Assembly (NCBI GenBank): GCA_035771175.1
Contig: CM069608.1
Span: 8,211,019-8,275,018 of the forward strand
Direction of reading: 5' to 3'
Length of the DNA stretch: 64,000 nucleotides
DNA from: Paratinospora sagittata
Taxonomy: Eukaryota; Streptophyta; Magnoliopsida; Ranunculales; Menispermaceae
Part shown: positions 10,488-24,829 of the stretch, piece by piece
How the letters are laid out: every line of letters starts with the position of its first letter
How positions within the stretch are numbered: position 1 is the first letter of the stretch
Made by a program: the position numbers and the translations under genes
The notes under the pieces: generated by a model
Databases searched by the model: none
Told to the model about the DNA's origin: nothing
The model's input: the letters and a program-made list of their open reading frames with translations, nothing else

Positions 10488-12100
10488 AAAAATGAGAGAG
10501 AGGGAAATGAAATAGGGCGTTGGGGTTTGAAAATGTGAAGGGCATAATAAGAATATGGGTGAGTGGAGAGAAAAGTAGGTGAAAAGATAAAAAAGGGTGG
10601 ATGAAAATAGTGACCCTAACCTAACAAAAAACAAAAAAACAAAAGAAAATAGCCAGACCTAATATAAATTCACTTTCAATCCCGTAAACAAAATGGCATC
10701 ATGATTCGTCTACCTTCCGCAAGCAAAACACATTTTTTTAACTAAAGTGCTAAGTGGGCTTTTGTTTGGCCCATAGCCACACTAACGGCCTTGCACACTC
10801 TAACCCACATTGTCCAGAATATTAAAAAAATATAGATATAATTACATAAGATTAAAAAAAAAAAGATTTTCTACCGATGAAGGTTGGCTTGGGCGGAAGG
10901 GACCCTGGTCACTTAAGCAAATAGTTTCAGTTTTAAATTTTTATAAATGCAAAAAATTTTGTTGGGAAAGGTCCCCGTTTCTGCACCCGACAGTTACCTC
11001 GAGTCCAAATGGAATAGTCTTGCTGTAAAACGGAAGTAGGACATTATCTGGGCGCCAGAATCTCGGTAATAAAAAAAAGATTTTCTTAATTATTTTTGAA
11101 AAATATCTTATTTCCACAACATAATTTCAAGAAATTGTTTACAAACAATTGGGTCTTTTATGTTGCGTTTGATTTATGATTCAAATACAATTTTTCATAT
11201 TCAAATTTTTGAAAAAATAAAAAATCCGTTTGGTTTGTTAAAATCCAAAAATAGTTTTTCAAAATTTACATAGAGAACAAATTATTTTATTTTTTAAGTT
11301 TTCATTTTTTTAGTTGTGTTCTACTTTTTAAATCATGAACCAAATGCAATCTTAGTATTTTTTTATTTTAAATGCAGCCTTAATATTTTTTAACAATAAG
11401 AATAACATTCATTCGTTACATTTTTTCATAATTTATAGCATTAACATGCATCAATTAAAATATATACGTTACTAAGTTTTTTTTTTTCTGGCTTTCCTTT
11501 TGTTAGGCAACCTTTTTTTTTAAGCTTAATGAATTTAGGCCAACTATTCTGCTTTAATGTGCTTTACAATTTATTGAAAACTCAACCAAATGTCCTAATA
11601 ATTGATCAAATAAGAAAATAATAACAAAGATACATATTGATTTGGTGAGAAAGAAATAGTTTATTTGTAGACGTTTTCTTTTAAAAGTTGTTGTGGAAAA
11701 AATACTTTTACCAAAGTTGTAAATTTGCATGTAAATATATATATATTAAATATTGTAAACTTATGGAAAAACCAAAAGCTTTTAATTAATTAAGTAAACA
11801 AAATTCTTTTAGCGTTTTAGGCATATTCATTTTTATTTCTCTCTTCTTATTAGTAAACCAGCATTTTAGTACTTTTTTTTTTTTTTTTTTTTTCTGAAGA
11901 GCAGCATTTAGTACTTTAATATAATAAATTACTGCATAAACAAAACCCTTATGAAATAAAAATATATATCTATGAAAAAAAATGTATATATTTCGATTAG
12001 AAAAAAAGAAAAAAAAAGAGTCCATAGTTTTAAATAAAATTCTTACATGTAGGAGTTGCTAAACTATGCAATGGAGTTTGAACCGTTTGATGCAGGTTCT
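10488..12100. other. Intergenic, AT-rich, one MITE
   Basis: No gene seen. Contains a MITE (separate entry), a T20+ run near 11873-11893, and many short homopolymer runs. Short open frames in both directions look random. Confidence 0.6.
11163..11353. mobile_element. MITE, copy 1 of a three-copy family
   Basis: The left end TTGCGTTTGATTTATGATTC is the imperfect inverse of the right end ATCATGAACCAAATGCAA. The interior (TTTGAAAAA... GTTTGGTTTGTTAAAA... TTTACATAGAG) matches the element at 21754-21955, and the ends also match 60839-61018. No coding capacity. Target duplication not resolved. Confidence 0.75.
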
Positions 12101-12124
12101 GAAAAACGGACGGCTGAGATTCAA

Positions 12125-12180
12125 CAACCCTAGCCAGGGCAACTCGTATAAAAGCCCAATCCTGTTTGGTAAAACCCTAG
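12125..12180 (+). promoter_or_regulatory. RPL15 promoter: telo-boxes, TATA, site II
   Basis: Within 90 bp of the start codon are two telo-box-type words (ACAACCCTAG at 12124-12133 and AAAACCCTAG at 12171-12180), a TATAAAAG at 12147-12154, and AGCCCAAT (12153-12160), the reverse of the site II core TGGGCY. Telo-box plus site II is the established signature of plant ribosomal-protein promoters, bound by TCP and Pur-alpha-type factors. The arrangement agrees with the downstream gene. Confidence 0.8.
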
Positions 12181-12214
12181 AAGCTAAGAGGGAAGGCGAA
12201 GCAGCCGGCAAACG

Positions 12215-14167
<1,953 letters not shown>

Positions 14168-15490
14168 TTTCTGTAGCCTTTTGTTAGGTATTATTTTTTG
14201 TTTTGTTCTGGTGGACTTCAGTTGTAGGAAACCTGTTTTCTATTTGGAGGAAAAATTTTGAATTGTTACGAGTACTAAACATGTGTTAAATTTGGATTAT
14301 GTTGGATCTCATTTGTGTTTGTTTGATGGTATTTATTACTTGGTAAATCTTCTTTTTGGATTTTGGCCCCTAATTCTCTGCATTTGCAAATAGAATACAT
14401 GTTCCAATGAATTTATTCTTTTAATTTTATCATGATGAATCTGATAGTAAATGAAGTAATGACCAACTCTTGAGTGTAGGGCTTCGTCTATGTCCATTTC
14501 TCATCTTTCCAAGATTATGATCAATCTCTTGTGCAACTGTGATCAATTCATTGGGCAGGTGCTAGCTTCTGTTGGAGTTAACCTGCAATCAATCCATATC
14601 CATGGATTGTATGGTTGGTTACAGATTCTTCTTTTCCCTTGACAGCACAACAATAACGTCGCTTGTGTTCAGATACAGTTGTTAAAACTAACATTATATC
14701 ACTCACTACCTTCGTCGTCAGCAAACAATTTTGGTCTACCTTCATTCTCATCTTTCTTATGTGTTAGATTGGGGGTCTCTATAGTGTGTTTGACAATTTT
14801 TAGTAAATTAACTATTTTTGTAAATAACTTAATTTATGACTTTTATTAAATTTATTATTTTTGATAATTTTATTGAATTAAGAAATTGGCGAGTCTGTAA
14901 CTATATAAACTATTCTGTGCGGCAAGGAAGGCAAACAGTTTTTCTTTAAATATTCCTGAGTAGTGCCTCATTGACATTTCTAGTTGAAATTTGTAAAAAT
15001 ATCATCATCAATACATTAGCTATTTGCATTGACATTTCTAGTTGAAATTTGTAAAAATATCATCATCAATACATTAGCGATTTGCTATGAAGCATGTGAA
15101 GGAGAATAATTTAATACAATACAATGTTCAATTGATGAAAATAAAAGGGACAATACACATTTTTTCTCAAATAATGTCAAACTTGTTAGGGAGAAGTCAC
15201 AATTCAGATAGAATTGATGGATATGACAAATTCCCACTCTATCCAAAGTATATGAATGGTAATTTGGAGACACCTTTTCTTTGAACATATCACTTTATTA
15301 TTCCCCTGCCATTGTTGACGAGATGATGAATCATGTTGCAGGTATGCAAGTGAATACCTGCCTGTGAGTTTTTTGTTATGTACAGAAAAAGGGTCCTTCG
15401 TAGCACTGCTTGCTTGCTTACTGTGTTTATGCATTTGGTTTCTGCAATTGAAATAAATTAAAATAGACATAAATGTAATGACAAACATAT
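14168..15490. other. Intergenic downstream of RPL15
   Basis: Contains the RPL15 3' UTR (extent not defined). A 58-bp unit is duplicated in tandem at 14971-15028 and 15029-15086 (separate entry). 15190-15260 resembles 20110-20220 (see findings). No gene recognised. Confidence 0.55.
14971..15086. repeat. Tandem duplication, 58-bp unit
   Basis: TTGACATTTCTAGTTGAAAT begins each unit; the two copies are head to tail and nearly identical (about two differences). Local duplication, no known function. Confidence 0.9.
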
Positions 15491-15701
15491 TAGAACTAAA
15501 ATAATATTAAATAAACAACTATAATTCAAATATCAAACAAAAACAACTATATGAGTTTAGAAAATAAACTAAATTACAATAGAACAAAGGTTGAATAAGA
15601 TGGAGCCGAGGCCTATGTAGTGCACAATTTCCTTAAAACAGATTTCCTCCTTAAGGGGTTCAACCCGACTAGGTTTACTTTGAAAATGACAACAGATAGA
15701 C

Positions 15702-16680
15702 TTATCTCAAAAACATCGTGAATGATGTGCCCACCACATTAGCTTCTTTGTTTTTGTTTCTCTTGGGCAGCCTACATTTAGTAGACTTGTGACCCATCTT
15801 GTCACAATTGAAGCATTTTTCTTGAAATTTTGGTTTCTTAAAAATACCTTCTTTAGGTCTCAATTTGGACCCTTGGCCAAACTTGTTCTTCTTGGCTTTG
15901 AAACTTTTAACATGTTCTACAATATTTGCTTTGGTCACAGTGTTAACCCCTTTTTTCTTAGATCTTCTATTGTCTTCTTCAATACGAAGTCTAACAATCA
16001 GATTTTTAATGCTCATCTCCTTTCGCTTATGCTTAAGGTAGTTTTTAAAATCCTTCGATGCATGAGGTAACTTCTCAATAATAGCAACTACTTGGAAAGT
16101 TTAACTTAATACCATCCCTTTGGCATGAATCTCGTGCAAGATCACTTGGATCTCTTGGACTTGACTGATTACTGTTTTGGAGTCGACCATTTTCTAATCT
16201 AAGAATAGGCCCACCACAAATTTCTTGGATGTAACATCCTCAGTTTTATACCTTCGGTCTAGAGACTCATAATTCTTTTGTCTTCTTCTTCTCACTGTAC
16301 ACATTATACAGGGAATCAACGAGACCATCATCACATAGTTCCGACACAAGAAATTAGAATGCTTTCAAGCATCAATGGCACTAATGACTTGGATGTCTTG
16401 CTCATCATCTTGTTTGAGCTTTAGTGCATCTTCCGTCAAGAATCTTGCAAGATTCAAGGTTGTCAAACAAAATAACATCTTTTGCTGCCACCTTTTGAAA
16501 TCCAATCCACTGAATTTCTCCGACTTTTCTCCATGATTAACAAGATACATTGTTGGTACTGCTGCAAAAGTTGGCACTTGAGCCATAGACGAGTTTAACG
16601 CTTGGGTCACGACAATATTCATTTTGTTCATGACAGAGTCACTGCCATTTTTGAAACACAAAATCAAATATTGAAGGTCA
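15702..16680 (-). pseudogene. Copia gag relic with CCHC zinc knuckle
   Basis: Two minus-strand segments belong together. Upstream (about 16667-16365) has EKFSGLDFKRWQQKMLFCL, the N-terminal copia gag signature, followed by a LARFL...DEQD...AIDA helix-rich part. Downstream (16016-15702) has the C-terminal part with the zinc knuckle CFNCDKMGHKSTKC (CX2CX4HX4C) in a Lys-rich context. Stops and frame changes lie between them (about 16050-16360). Gag forms the virus-like particle; this copy is not functional. Confidence 0.85.
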
Positions 16681-16959
16681 AAATCTTATAACTTAGACAT
16701 CTCTTTGAAGATTGCTTCCAAAGGCCTCCAATTCAAACTCTTGATCTAATCGATTGGTGAGTCTCTAAGCTGAATGGTGAAATTACATGAACTATGCAAG
16801 GTCTCACTCAAGAACTACTCGTCTAGTGCAGATGAGTTACCTCCTATTCATTGTTTTGCATTACTTAGGACAAGACTCAGCTAGTATTGATGAGGTTAAT
16901 CCAACAGAATTGGTGTTAACCAATGAAAATTTCTTGCTAATGAGCTTTGTGATTAATAA

Positions 16960-17190
16960 AAATAATATTTTTTTAATCCAGATTCCAGCCAAATATTATT
17001 TTTAAAAAAATATTTTTTGAATAAGGAATCAGACAAAATATTATTTTCCCCAACATAATTTTTTAAAACTATTAAGAATATTATTTTTCCAAAGTAATAT
17101 ATCTAAGCAAAATATTATTTTCAGAATTTTTATAAATAAATATTATTTTTACAAAAATAATATATATAGGTAGAATATTATTTGTGGGAA
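16960..17190. repeat. Spaced AATATTATTTT motif cluster
   Basis: The word ATATTATTT recurs near 16992, 17038, 17081, 17111, 17141 and 17175, every 30-46 bp, in the leader side of the copia relic. It is AT-rich and may be a decayed minisatellite. Confidence 0.6.
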
Positions 17191-17450
17191 AAAAATTAGA
17201 CAATATAAATTTGAGCAACTTATTTGTCCTTAAAGAATCTTTTTTAAGTTGTTAGCAAAAATACGAGGACAAACAAATAAAAACTGAAATTATTAAATAA
17301 GCAATTATAATTCAAATATCAAATAGAAACACTTATATGAGTTTAAAAAATAAACTAAATTACAACAGAGCTTAGGTTGAACATGATAAAACTAAGGCTT
17401 GTGTAGCACATAATTTTTTTAAAAACAAATTTACCCTTCACGTTGGTGTA

Positions 17451-20080
17451 AGAGGTGGATCGACGTCTATCTCTCAGGATATAATTGTAGATGAACAACT
17501 AACTAGCACCTCGTCATTACTCGAACGAATTGAACTTTATAAAAGATTATCATCACAGATCAACACACCTCAAAACTAAAAAGAAAAACTAAAGAGAAGA
17601 AAATTCTAAAAGCAACTGAGAATTTGTATAAAAAAATATGAGGGAGGGCATCTCCTTTTATACTAATAGAAGGGGGTGCTCTTAATGTCCGTTAACGCTG
17701 TTACGAATTTAAATTCAATTAAAACATATAACGATTTTTTGAACTTAAATTTAAATTTAAAACGCAAATAAATATTTGACCGTTATAAATTAAATTTTTA
17801 TTAATATTTTTTCAACAATAAATGTGTGCATATGCACATAAATTCTTTTAATGAAAAGATTGTGTAGCTAACTAATGAGTAAACTTGGCATAAAAGGGTT
17901 GACAAACATTAAATTTGTACACTTCACAAAAATGGGGATTAGTTTTCTTTGATTATAAAGTGTGTCATCGGTACAACAAACTATGCAATATTTAAGGTTG
18001 ATGAGTCATGGGCAAGTGTCAAATGATTATAAAGGGGTTTAGGTCGAAGGTAGACCCAATGGGGGATTTATTTATTAACAGGCTTTATATCCTATTTTGT
18101 CATGAAGTAGGCTTCAACCTCCTCTCTTGTTTTGACAGCTATTTGGTTCAAAATCCTTACATGTCAGAGAGTTGAGCGTTTTGAAACTATTGACTCTGTT
18201 CAGGAACTGCTCAAATGTAATGAATGAGTGTAAGTTGGAAACCTTGTGCTACATATCTTCAAAACCTCCATTTCTTTGACTAACAACATTTCTTCTTTGC
18301 TTCGTGGTAAATCTCAATATTTTCAATTTTATCTATGATTTGGTTTTTTAAAATTTTCAAACCTTTACAGCTAAACATTAGTATTAAAAGATTTTTTTTT
18401 TTTTTTTTTTTTTGAGTCCACAATGACACCAAATTGTGTCCAATTTTTTAAAGAATAATATATTAAAATAATAATATTTTTTTTATAATTATTTTTTTTA
18501 TTAATAGGAGCTAAAAATTGAATTTAATTCATTTAGATCTAAAAGATTAAAATCCTTTACGAGTTCTTTACTAAAGAGTTTTTCTAAATCAAGAGAAAGA
18601 GTCATTGTTTTCTCTTTGAAAATAAATAGAGAGTTGTAATTTATAGTCTATAGTGAAGTTTTTACATTCTGTACATGGACGTAGGTATCAGAATTGAACC
18701 ACATAAAACTTGTGTCTCTTTACTCTTTATAGTTATTGTCTTTATTTTACCATTTAGTAGTGTAATATTATATACGTTCTCCAAAAAGTAGTTTCGGAAC
18801 CTCTGAAAAATTTTTAGTATGCTCTATGATTGCGGCCTTAGCTGATTTTCTACATCAGAAAAGTCTTTTTTGAGACACATCACTATTTACGTATATGACG
18901 CTATTTACTTGTACGACATTATTCATCTGTGATATTATTCATATGTACGACACTATCCAAGTATATGACACTATTCACGAGAAATATTAGGAATCGTCGT
19001 ATATTAACTATTCACAATATACTATTATTCATGCATATACTTTGTCAATGAATCAATGTATTATACCGTTACTCAGTTGAATCAGCAATTAATTTAATTA
19101 GTCAGACTCAGTCCTGTCCTTAGTAACTTTAAATAGTGAACGGGAGGCAGCTTGCTGCTTCAGAAGGCTTAGTATTTAAGCAGGTACATTGTGACCCCAC
19201 CTCAACTTGGCACATTCCAGCATGTCCCCTCTAATTTATTATTATTTGGTGTTGGTCAAATCTTACGTCAACAATAAATACTTGAAGAGAGGCCACCACT
19301 TGGCCATTTTTGTCAATATTTTCAAAAATATTATATTTTATTTTAAAATTATTTACAAGGCTAAAGTATTAATTTAATTGGTCAAATCTTGCATTAGCAA
19401 CTAATTAAACCATTTTTTTCTCAACATACCAATAATAAGTAATTTTTATAATTATATGTATGCAAAATTCTCGATCTGGTTCCAATTATCTACTTTTAAA
19501 TTATTATCTTATTTTGTTTAAAAATCTAAAAACAAATATTAGGTAATTACTTAATCGTAAATTAATATTTTTATTTTAAGGTGAGTTTCTTGTTCTAATT
19601 TTAATTAAAATTAAAATTTTAAAATTAATAAATTTTAAAAAATAACGTGCAATTTACGCGTTCGCATACTAGTGTATAGTAAACATATTTATGAAAGAAA
19701 TGACAATTAATAACTTAAAATCAAATGACAAATGATTAAACGTTGGCTAGCTCTTTAATAGTGTACATCTGAATTTTTTCACTTGAAGTCGAAAAGTTTG
19801 ATTATCTATTTTTATAAATAAGTTAAAGTTTTCTCTCATCTAATAATAATGAAAACGGCATCATAATAGTTATTTCACATAATTTCTATCTAAACCCTTT
19901 ATATTTTTCATTGTTATACTCCATTTCTTAATTTTATTAAGAAATTTTAATTTCTTTTAGCTTCAGGATCAATATCTTCACACATTGTGTCGTCAATAGT
20001 AAATAAAAAATAAAAAAATTATCTCAATATATTACAAACAGAAGCGACAATAATAATATACATAAAATCTGGAGACATCG
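17451..20080. other. Long intergenic stretch, no gene seen
   Basis: Very AT-rich, no extended coding frame. Notable bits: T-run at 18390-18412; a loose repeat of (A)CACTATT-type words with GTACGAC/TATGAC at 18880-18990; and a possible Helitron-like end at about 19646-19672 (see findings). Confidence 0.55.
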
Positions 20081-20085
20081 ACGGA

Positions 20086-20270
20086 TTGGAATGTCAAAGC
20101 TGTTGGAAAAAAGTCACAATTCAGATGGAATTGACGGATGCTTTGTTGTTTCAATCCTGTAAATCATGTTGTCAGAGACATGGTAAACTCCCATTCCATC
20201 CTAAGGATACGAACTGTGACTTTTGTAAAGGATATATTTTCTACAACCACATCATCTCATTTAATATGCA

Positions 20271-20308
<38 letters not shown>

Positions 20309-20331
20309 ATGATGATGATGATGTATCATAA
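20086..20331 (+). other. Cys-rich short open frame over a GCTGTT/GAT microsatellite
   Basis: An 81-codon frame has three Cys pairs (CQSC, CKSC, CDFC) before the microsatellite-coded tail (AVAVAVAVAVDDDDD). Part of the sequence recurs in degraded form at 15190-15260. No domain recognised and no promoter seen; it may be a fragment of a repeat or dead gene. I would not treat it as a gene without transcript support. Confidence 0.25.
20271..20324. repeat. Microsatellite (GCTGTT)n then (GAT)n
   Basis: About six copies of a 6-bp unit directly followed by about five GAT units. Confidence 0.95.
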
Positions 20332-21753
20332 TGATGAATCTAAAGGCAGTTTCAACGAAACTTTTTTTTCTTTTTTACTCTAAAACAAGAAATCTCAAGT
20401 CCTCCGATCCAAGTACATGTTTATGTATTATGATTTGACATTCACTTTTTGTTATTCTTTCTAATATTACTCTTATTTATTTAAAAAGTTAGTTAATTTT
20501 TTAGTATTATCAACGGTAAAAAAAGTATATAACTTTTACTATCTTATATTTTTTCACGTATCATCCTAGTTTTGGATTCTTTTACTCACAAAAAAAAAAA
20601 ATTATATATCTTAAAAAAATCAATATTTATATTAGAACATCCTAACCCTTTACATATTAACAAAAGTAGTCAAATAGTAGTAAGGAATGAAGAAAAAGTA
20701 CACATAAATACATAAATACAACAGTGAAGAGACAATTAATTTCAACTAACGTTCATGAAAAGCAAAAGAAAGAAATTCCAAAAACTCAAAAAACCATGAT
20801 TAGGGTGTGGACTAGGTAGGGATCCAACCAATAAAGTAAGAAAACTTTCCAAAACAAGATGATTGTGTATTTTGAGTCTTTGCTTAAAGGGTTGGAATAC
20901 CCTTAGTTCCTTACAACTACTACCTAGTGGATTCCATCACTACTCTCCCTTTGCTTTCAAATGCAACAATACTTGAGTACTTCAAGCCCCACATCAAAGT
21001 CACCGTCATTTACTCCCACCCTTTCTCTTCTTCTTCCTCTCTTATTTTTTTATTTTTTTCTTTTCTGTTGCAATTGATTAGATGTCTGAAATTTATACCT
21101 ATCTTAATTCATTTGTCAAATCACATCTCATTAAGTTTTTATTATTCATATATTAATTGGTTCATGAAAAATATTATAATGTAAATATCACTGTCTTCAC
21201 ATCTCATTAGGTTTTTTGAAATGCTATATGATCTCTTGTGAAGTTTAATAGAATGTTGTTGGATCATTCGATGAGTTATCACTACCGTAACATCGGTTGC
21301 TTGCGGTGCCACCACTTTGGAATATCTGAATCATTTGCTTGTGTACTATTAATCCTTCATTATAATCTCACATAATCTCATGGTCCCGTTATAACTTTAG
21401 GATGAGTGATAGATATTTCAAACATTTCATTTATGTTTTCTATATATATTTAAAAGTTTTTGGTACGCTCTAATGATAAATGAAGGCATGTAATGATAGA
21501 TTAAGGGTCCCCCTCATATGCCTTTTTGTATATATTCCTAATTTCCCTAGACCTAAAGATCCTAAGGTTGGATATCCCGGCATACTAATATAATTCCAAA
21601 TTTTTGTCAGTGTCTCTTTTTTTATATATAATTTTAGAAGTCCCAAAAGAAAATAAAAAAAAAAAAGATTTTAAAGGGAGATTAATGAAAAAAGAAGCTA
21701 ACAAATTAGCTTACTTCCCCAAAAAATAAAAAATAAAAAAAAATGTAAAAATT

Positions 21754-21955
21754 AAGGTTGCGTTTGGTTTATGATTCGAATATAGTTTTCTGTATATGAA
21801 AATATGAAAAACATGTTTGGTTTGTTAAAACTCGTAATTTTTTAAAATTTACAAATAAAATAAATTATTTTCAGAAAACGACAAAATATTATTTTTTAAA
21901 TCTTTACTTTTTACGTTGTATTCTAATTTTCGGATCAAAAATCAAATGCAGCCTA
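21754..21955. mobile_element. MITE, copy 2 of a three-copy family
   Basis: AAGGTTGCGTTTGGTTTATG at the left and ...AAATGCAGCCTAC at the right form imperfect terminal inverted repeats. The interior matches the copy at 11163-11353, including a repeated GTTTGGTTTGTTAAAA word. Non-coding. Confidence 0.75.
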
Positions 21956-23668
21956 CGCTCAATCAAGCAAAATATTGCCATATTGGAAGAAGCAAGAGCT
22001 CTTTATTCTGATAATGAATTGCATATTTTTGATTCATGATCCTATATTTGTTGGAACAAAAAAAATTTCATTGATTTGGGGGTCATCAAATTTAAGCAAT
22101 TGTAATTCGATCAATTACAAAATCTGCAATTTCATGTAAGAACTTAATAAAGATGATCATTAATTAATTGAAGAAAAAATACGAACTCTTCAAAATAAGC
22201 TTGCATCTGAGAAATAATTCCTTTGATAAACATAGAATTCTATGCTTTTTTCATTTTGTTCTTTTGTTCTTTCATAATTAGTTATGGTTCAAGTTCCAAT
22301 GTATAATATTCTTAGAAATAGTGCTTAATTTATATGCTCACAAGGTTTAAACTTGTAATAGTACTTTGGAAAATGAACCAGACTAAGTATACCCAAAACC
22401 AGAATAATCAATGCTTATTCCCATAAAAACATTAGTGCATTAACCTTTAATGAATTTAGAATCAAATAGGAGCGGGAGGAATAGTTGGTGAAAGATGGCC
22501 CATCAGATAGTTTTTTTTGTTGTTGCTATTTTACCAAATAAATTGCAACCAAAATGTAGGATTCCTAATTACTTGATTAAGAGAGTTAATTAATTACAGA
22601 GCTATATATATGGTGGTCCGGTCACCTTCAAAACCCTAATAATGAAGTTCTCCACTTGTGATATAAGTGCTATAATAAGCAAGAAGAGCTGGGGCTGGTT
22701 AAAAGGAAAAAGAAGATGAAGTGGGTGCAGGGTCATGATTTTGCCAAAGGGAAAATGGGTATTTAAGGTAACCAAAGTGAACCCAAAAAATAAAATAATA
22801 AAATGCTTAAGCTCCCCTTCCTATCATCAAATTTAGTGAGGTCCACAAATTATATAATAAGGGCACAGGCCCCTCTTATTTTCAAATGCCTTTCTTTTGT
22901 CTTGCATGTCTTTGAAATCTGCTAATTATAATATTGTCTCAGCCTCAAGTCTTGGCCTTTTCTTATTAATATTTTGAGTGGTGGTTTTCACAACCTTGGT
23001 TACTGGTCTTCTTATAACCCTTGAAGCTTAATCAAGGACATAGAGGAGGTAGTTGCAAATAATTGGTTACGAACATTCCTTGTTATCTTGACGACAAGAG
23101 ATCAAATCTCCTCAAAGGAGACAAATGCTATTGCAATATGTTGTGAATCTATGAGGAGTCGTGGACCTTTGATCCTTGAAACCATACTCTTACCTTAAAA
23201 GATTGTGTGGACTTAGTAGCCAATTTGCGTTGAGGAGTTTATTTTTTTCTTATGGGTCTCTATATATATATATCACGCGAATGTGCTCAAGGTTTCATTA
23301 GTATCCAATCATTTCTTATTTTTTATGTTTTGAAATATGTATTTTAAAGCCTTAGATAACTTTCATTAGTATCCAATCATTTATATTTAACAATGTTCCT
23401 CAACAGAGTATGTTTGACTCAAATTAATATCTAAGTGGCCTGCACCAACCTCAATTCCCTTCCAATATCTATGATTTGAAAGGAACTTAATATAGTTCAA
23501 GAAGGCCGATTTTGATTTCTCTATGATTTAGTGGAGATATGACTAATATTAACGGACAAGGTGAAAAAATCAGCTAATGGAAACTAATTATTGTTGTGAG
23601 AAATTAATTATATTAAGTTCCAATTCAATCTTAAAATTTATAAAGGTGAAAAATCAGCTAACCACTAC

Positions 23669-23670
23669 AT

Positions 23671-23709
<39 letters not shown>
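23669..23709. repeat. (TA)n microsatellite
   Basis: About 20 uninterrupted TA units. Confidence 0.95.
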
Positions 23710-23712
<3 letters not shown>

Positions 23713-24829
23713 TATGTTTTTTTTAATTATTAATTAGAAGACCATAGAAAATAAGACATTAAACGATCTGACTTTAAAACACCGTGGATCTAATTTCATA
23801 GCTAGACAGACCCATATATAAACAAAATTGAATTGTTAACATCATACATTAAGGTGAGATACATTTACCATCAAGCCAAGCAGTGATGGTCTTTTATACA
23901 TCAAAATTTACAAGTGAAATAATGAAAAAAATTACAAGTTTGGATTGAATAGTTTTTAAAAGAGAAAGATATATACATAGGAAAAAAAACTCATATTCTT
24001 GGACTTGGAAGAATATTCAATAGCATTGTGCACTGGTACCAATACATAAACGCGTTTTCTCTTCTTTTGTTTCTTGTAAAATGATCATCGTGAGAAGAAG
24101 CGTGTATGTCTTTTATATATTGTGATCCTTTATTGTCTCCTATAAAGCATTCTTCTTTTTTCAGTATATAGGTATAGGAGAATATCATCATTCTCTATGT
24201 TTGCTTGTAATTAGCAAGCTTTGCACCATCTTATCAAACTTTATAAAATTAAAATGTAATATTCTATATAAGATTCTACAACAAAGAGAGTTGAATGAAT
24301 TAATACATATATATGGTCTTTTGATCAATTGAGAAATGTTTTGTTGAAAAATATATTTAGCCTTAGGATAAAATTAATAAGTCATATCATTTCCAAATGT
24401 TCATGAGCATGCAAAATTTATAAATCATTTGAATTTTGGATTTAATTAGCACGTTCAAACTTAAAAATTTACAACCTTAATTATTATAATTCTAAATTTA
24501 AGTTGAATTAAATCTAAATGTGGTAATTAGGAGACATTTAGTCACAATATTATTATATGCGTATAAGTGCAACAAAACTTTTTTCTATTTTTTTTTTCAT
24601 ATGCAAATAATTTTTTATACATTAAATATATGATAGAAATGCCAGTAGTCTCTTTTAATGTTTAAGATTTTTATTTTATGGTGATAGTCTTCTATAAAGT
24701 TCAATTCACTTTAACAGTGATGAATTGCAAGTCAGTTACTCATTAATTATTTTAATTTTAAATAAAAAATTTAATAATTTTATTTGTAAATTTATTTTTT
24801 TCTTAATTTTCTTATAAAATAATAACACG

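Larger units (their letters stand above)
15490..17450 (-). mobile_element. Degenerate Ty1/copia relic with direct repeats at both ends
   Basis: 15495-15660 and 17280-17450 are imperfect direct repeats (shared AATTATAATTCAAATATCAAA-like and ATAAACTAAATTACAA words), in the places expected for LTR parts. Between them, gag is readable on the minus strand. Further right (about 17480-17700) the minus strand has a TATAAAAGGAG box that could be the 5' LTR promoter. Pol is absent, so this is an internally deleted or never-complete element. LTR limits are uncertain. Confidence 0.6.
20400..24820. other. Long intergenic stretch upstream of GC-rich patch
   Basis: No gene seen. Contains a MITE at 21754-21955 and a (TA)n run at 23669-23709. 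Many short frames are chance. Confidence 0.55.

Noticed and set aside
22560..22800. Possible microRNA or small gene near GGTGGTCCGGTCACC
   Set aside because: No convincing hairpin with a known mature sequence and no coding frame; left as intergenic.
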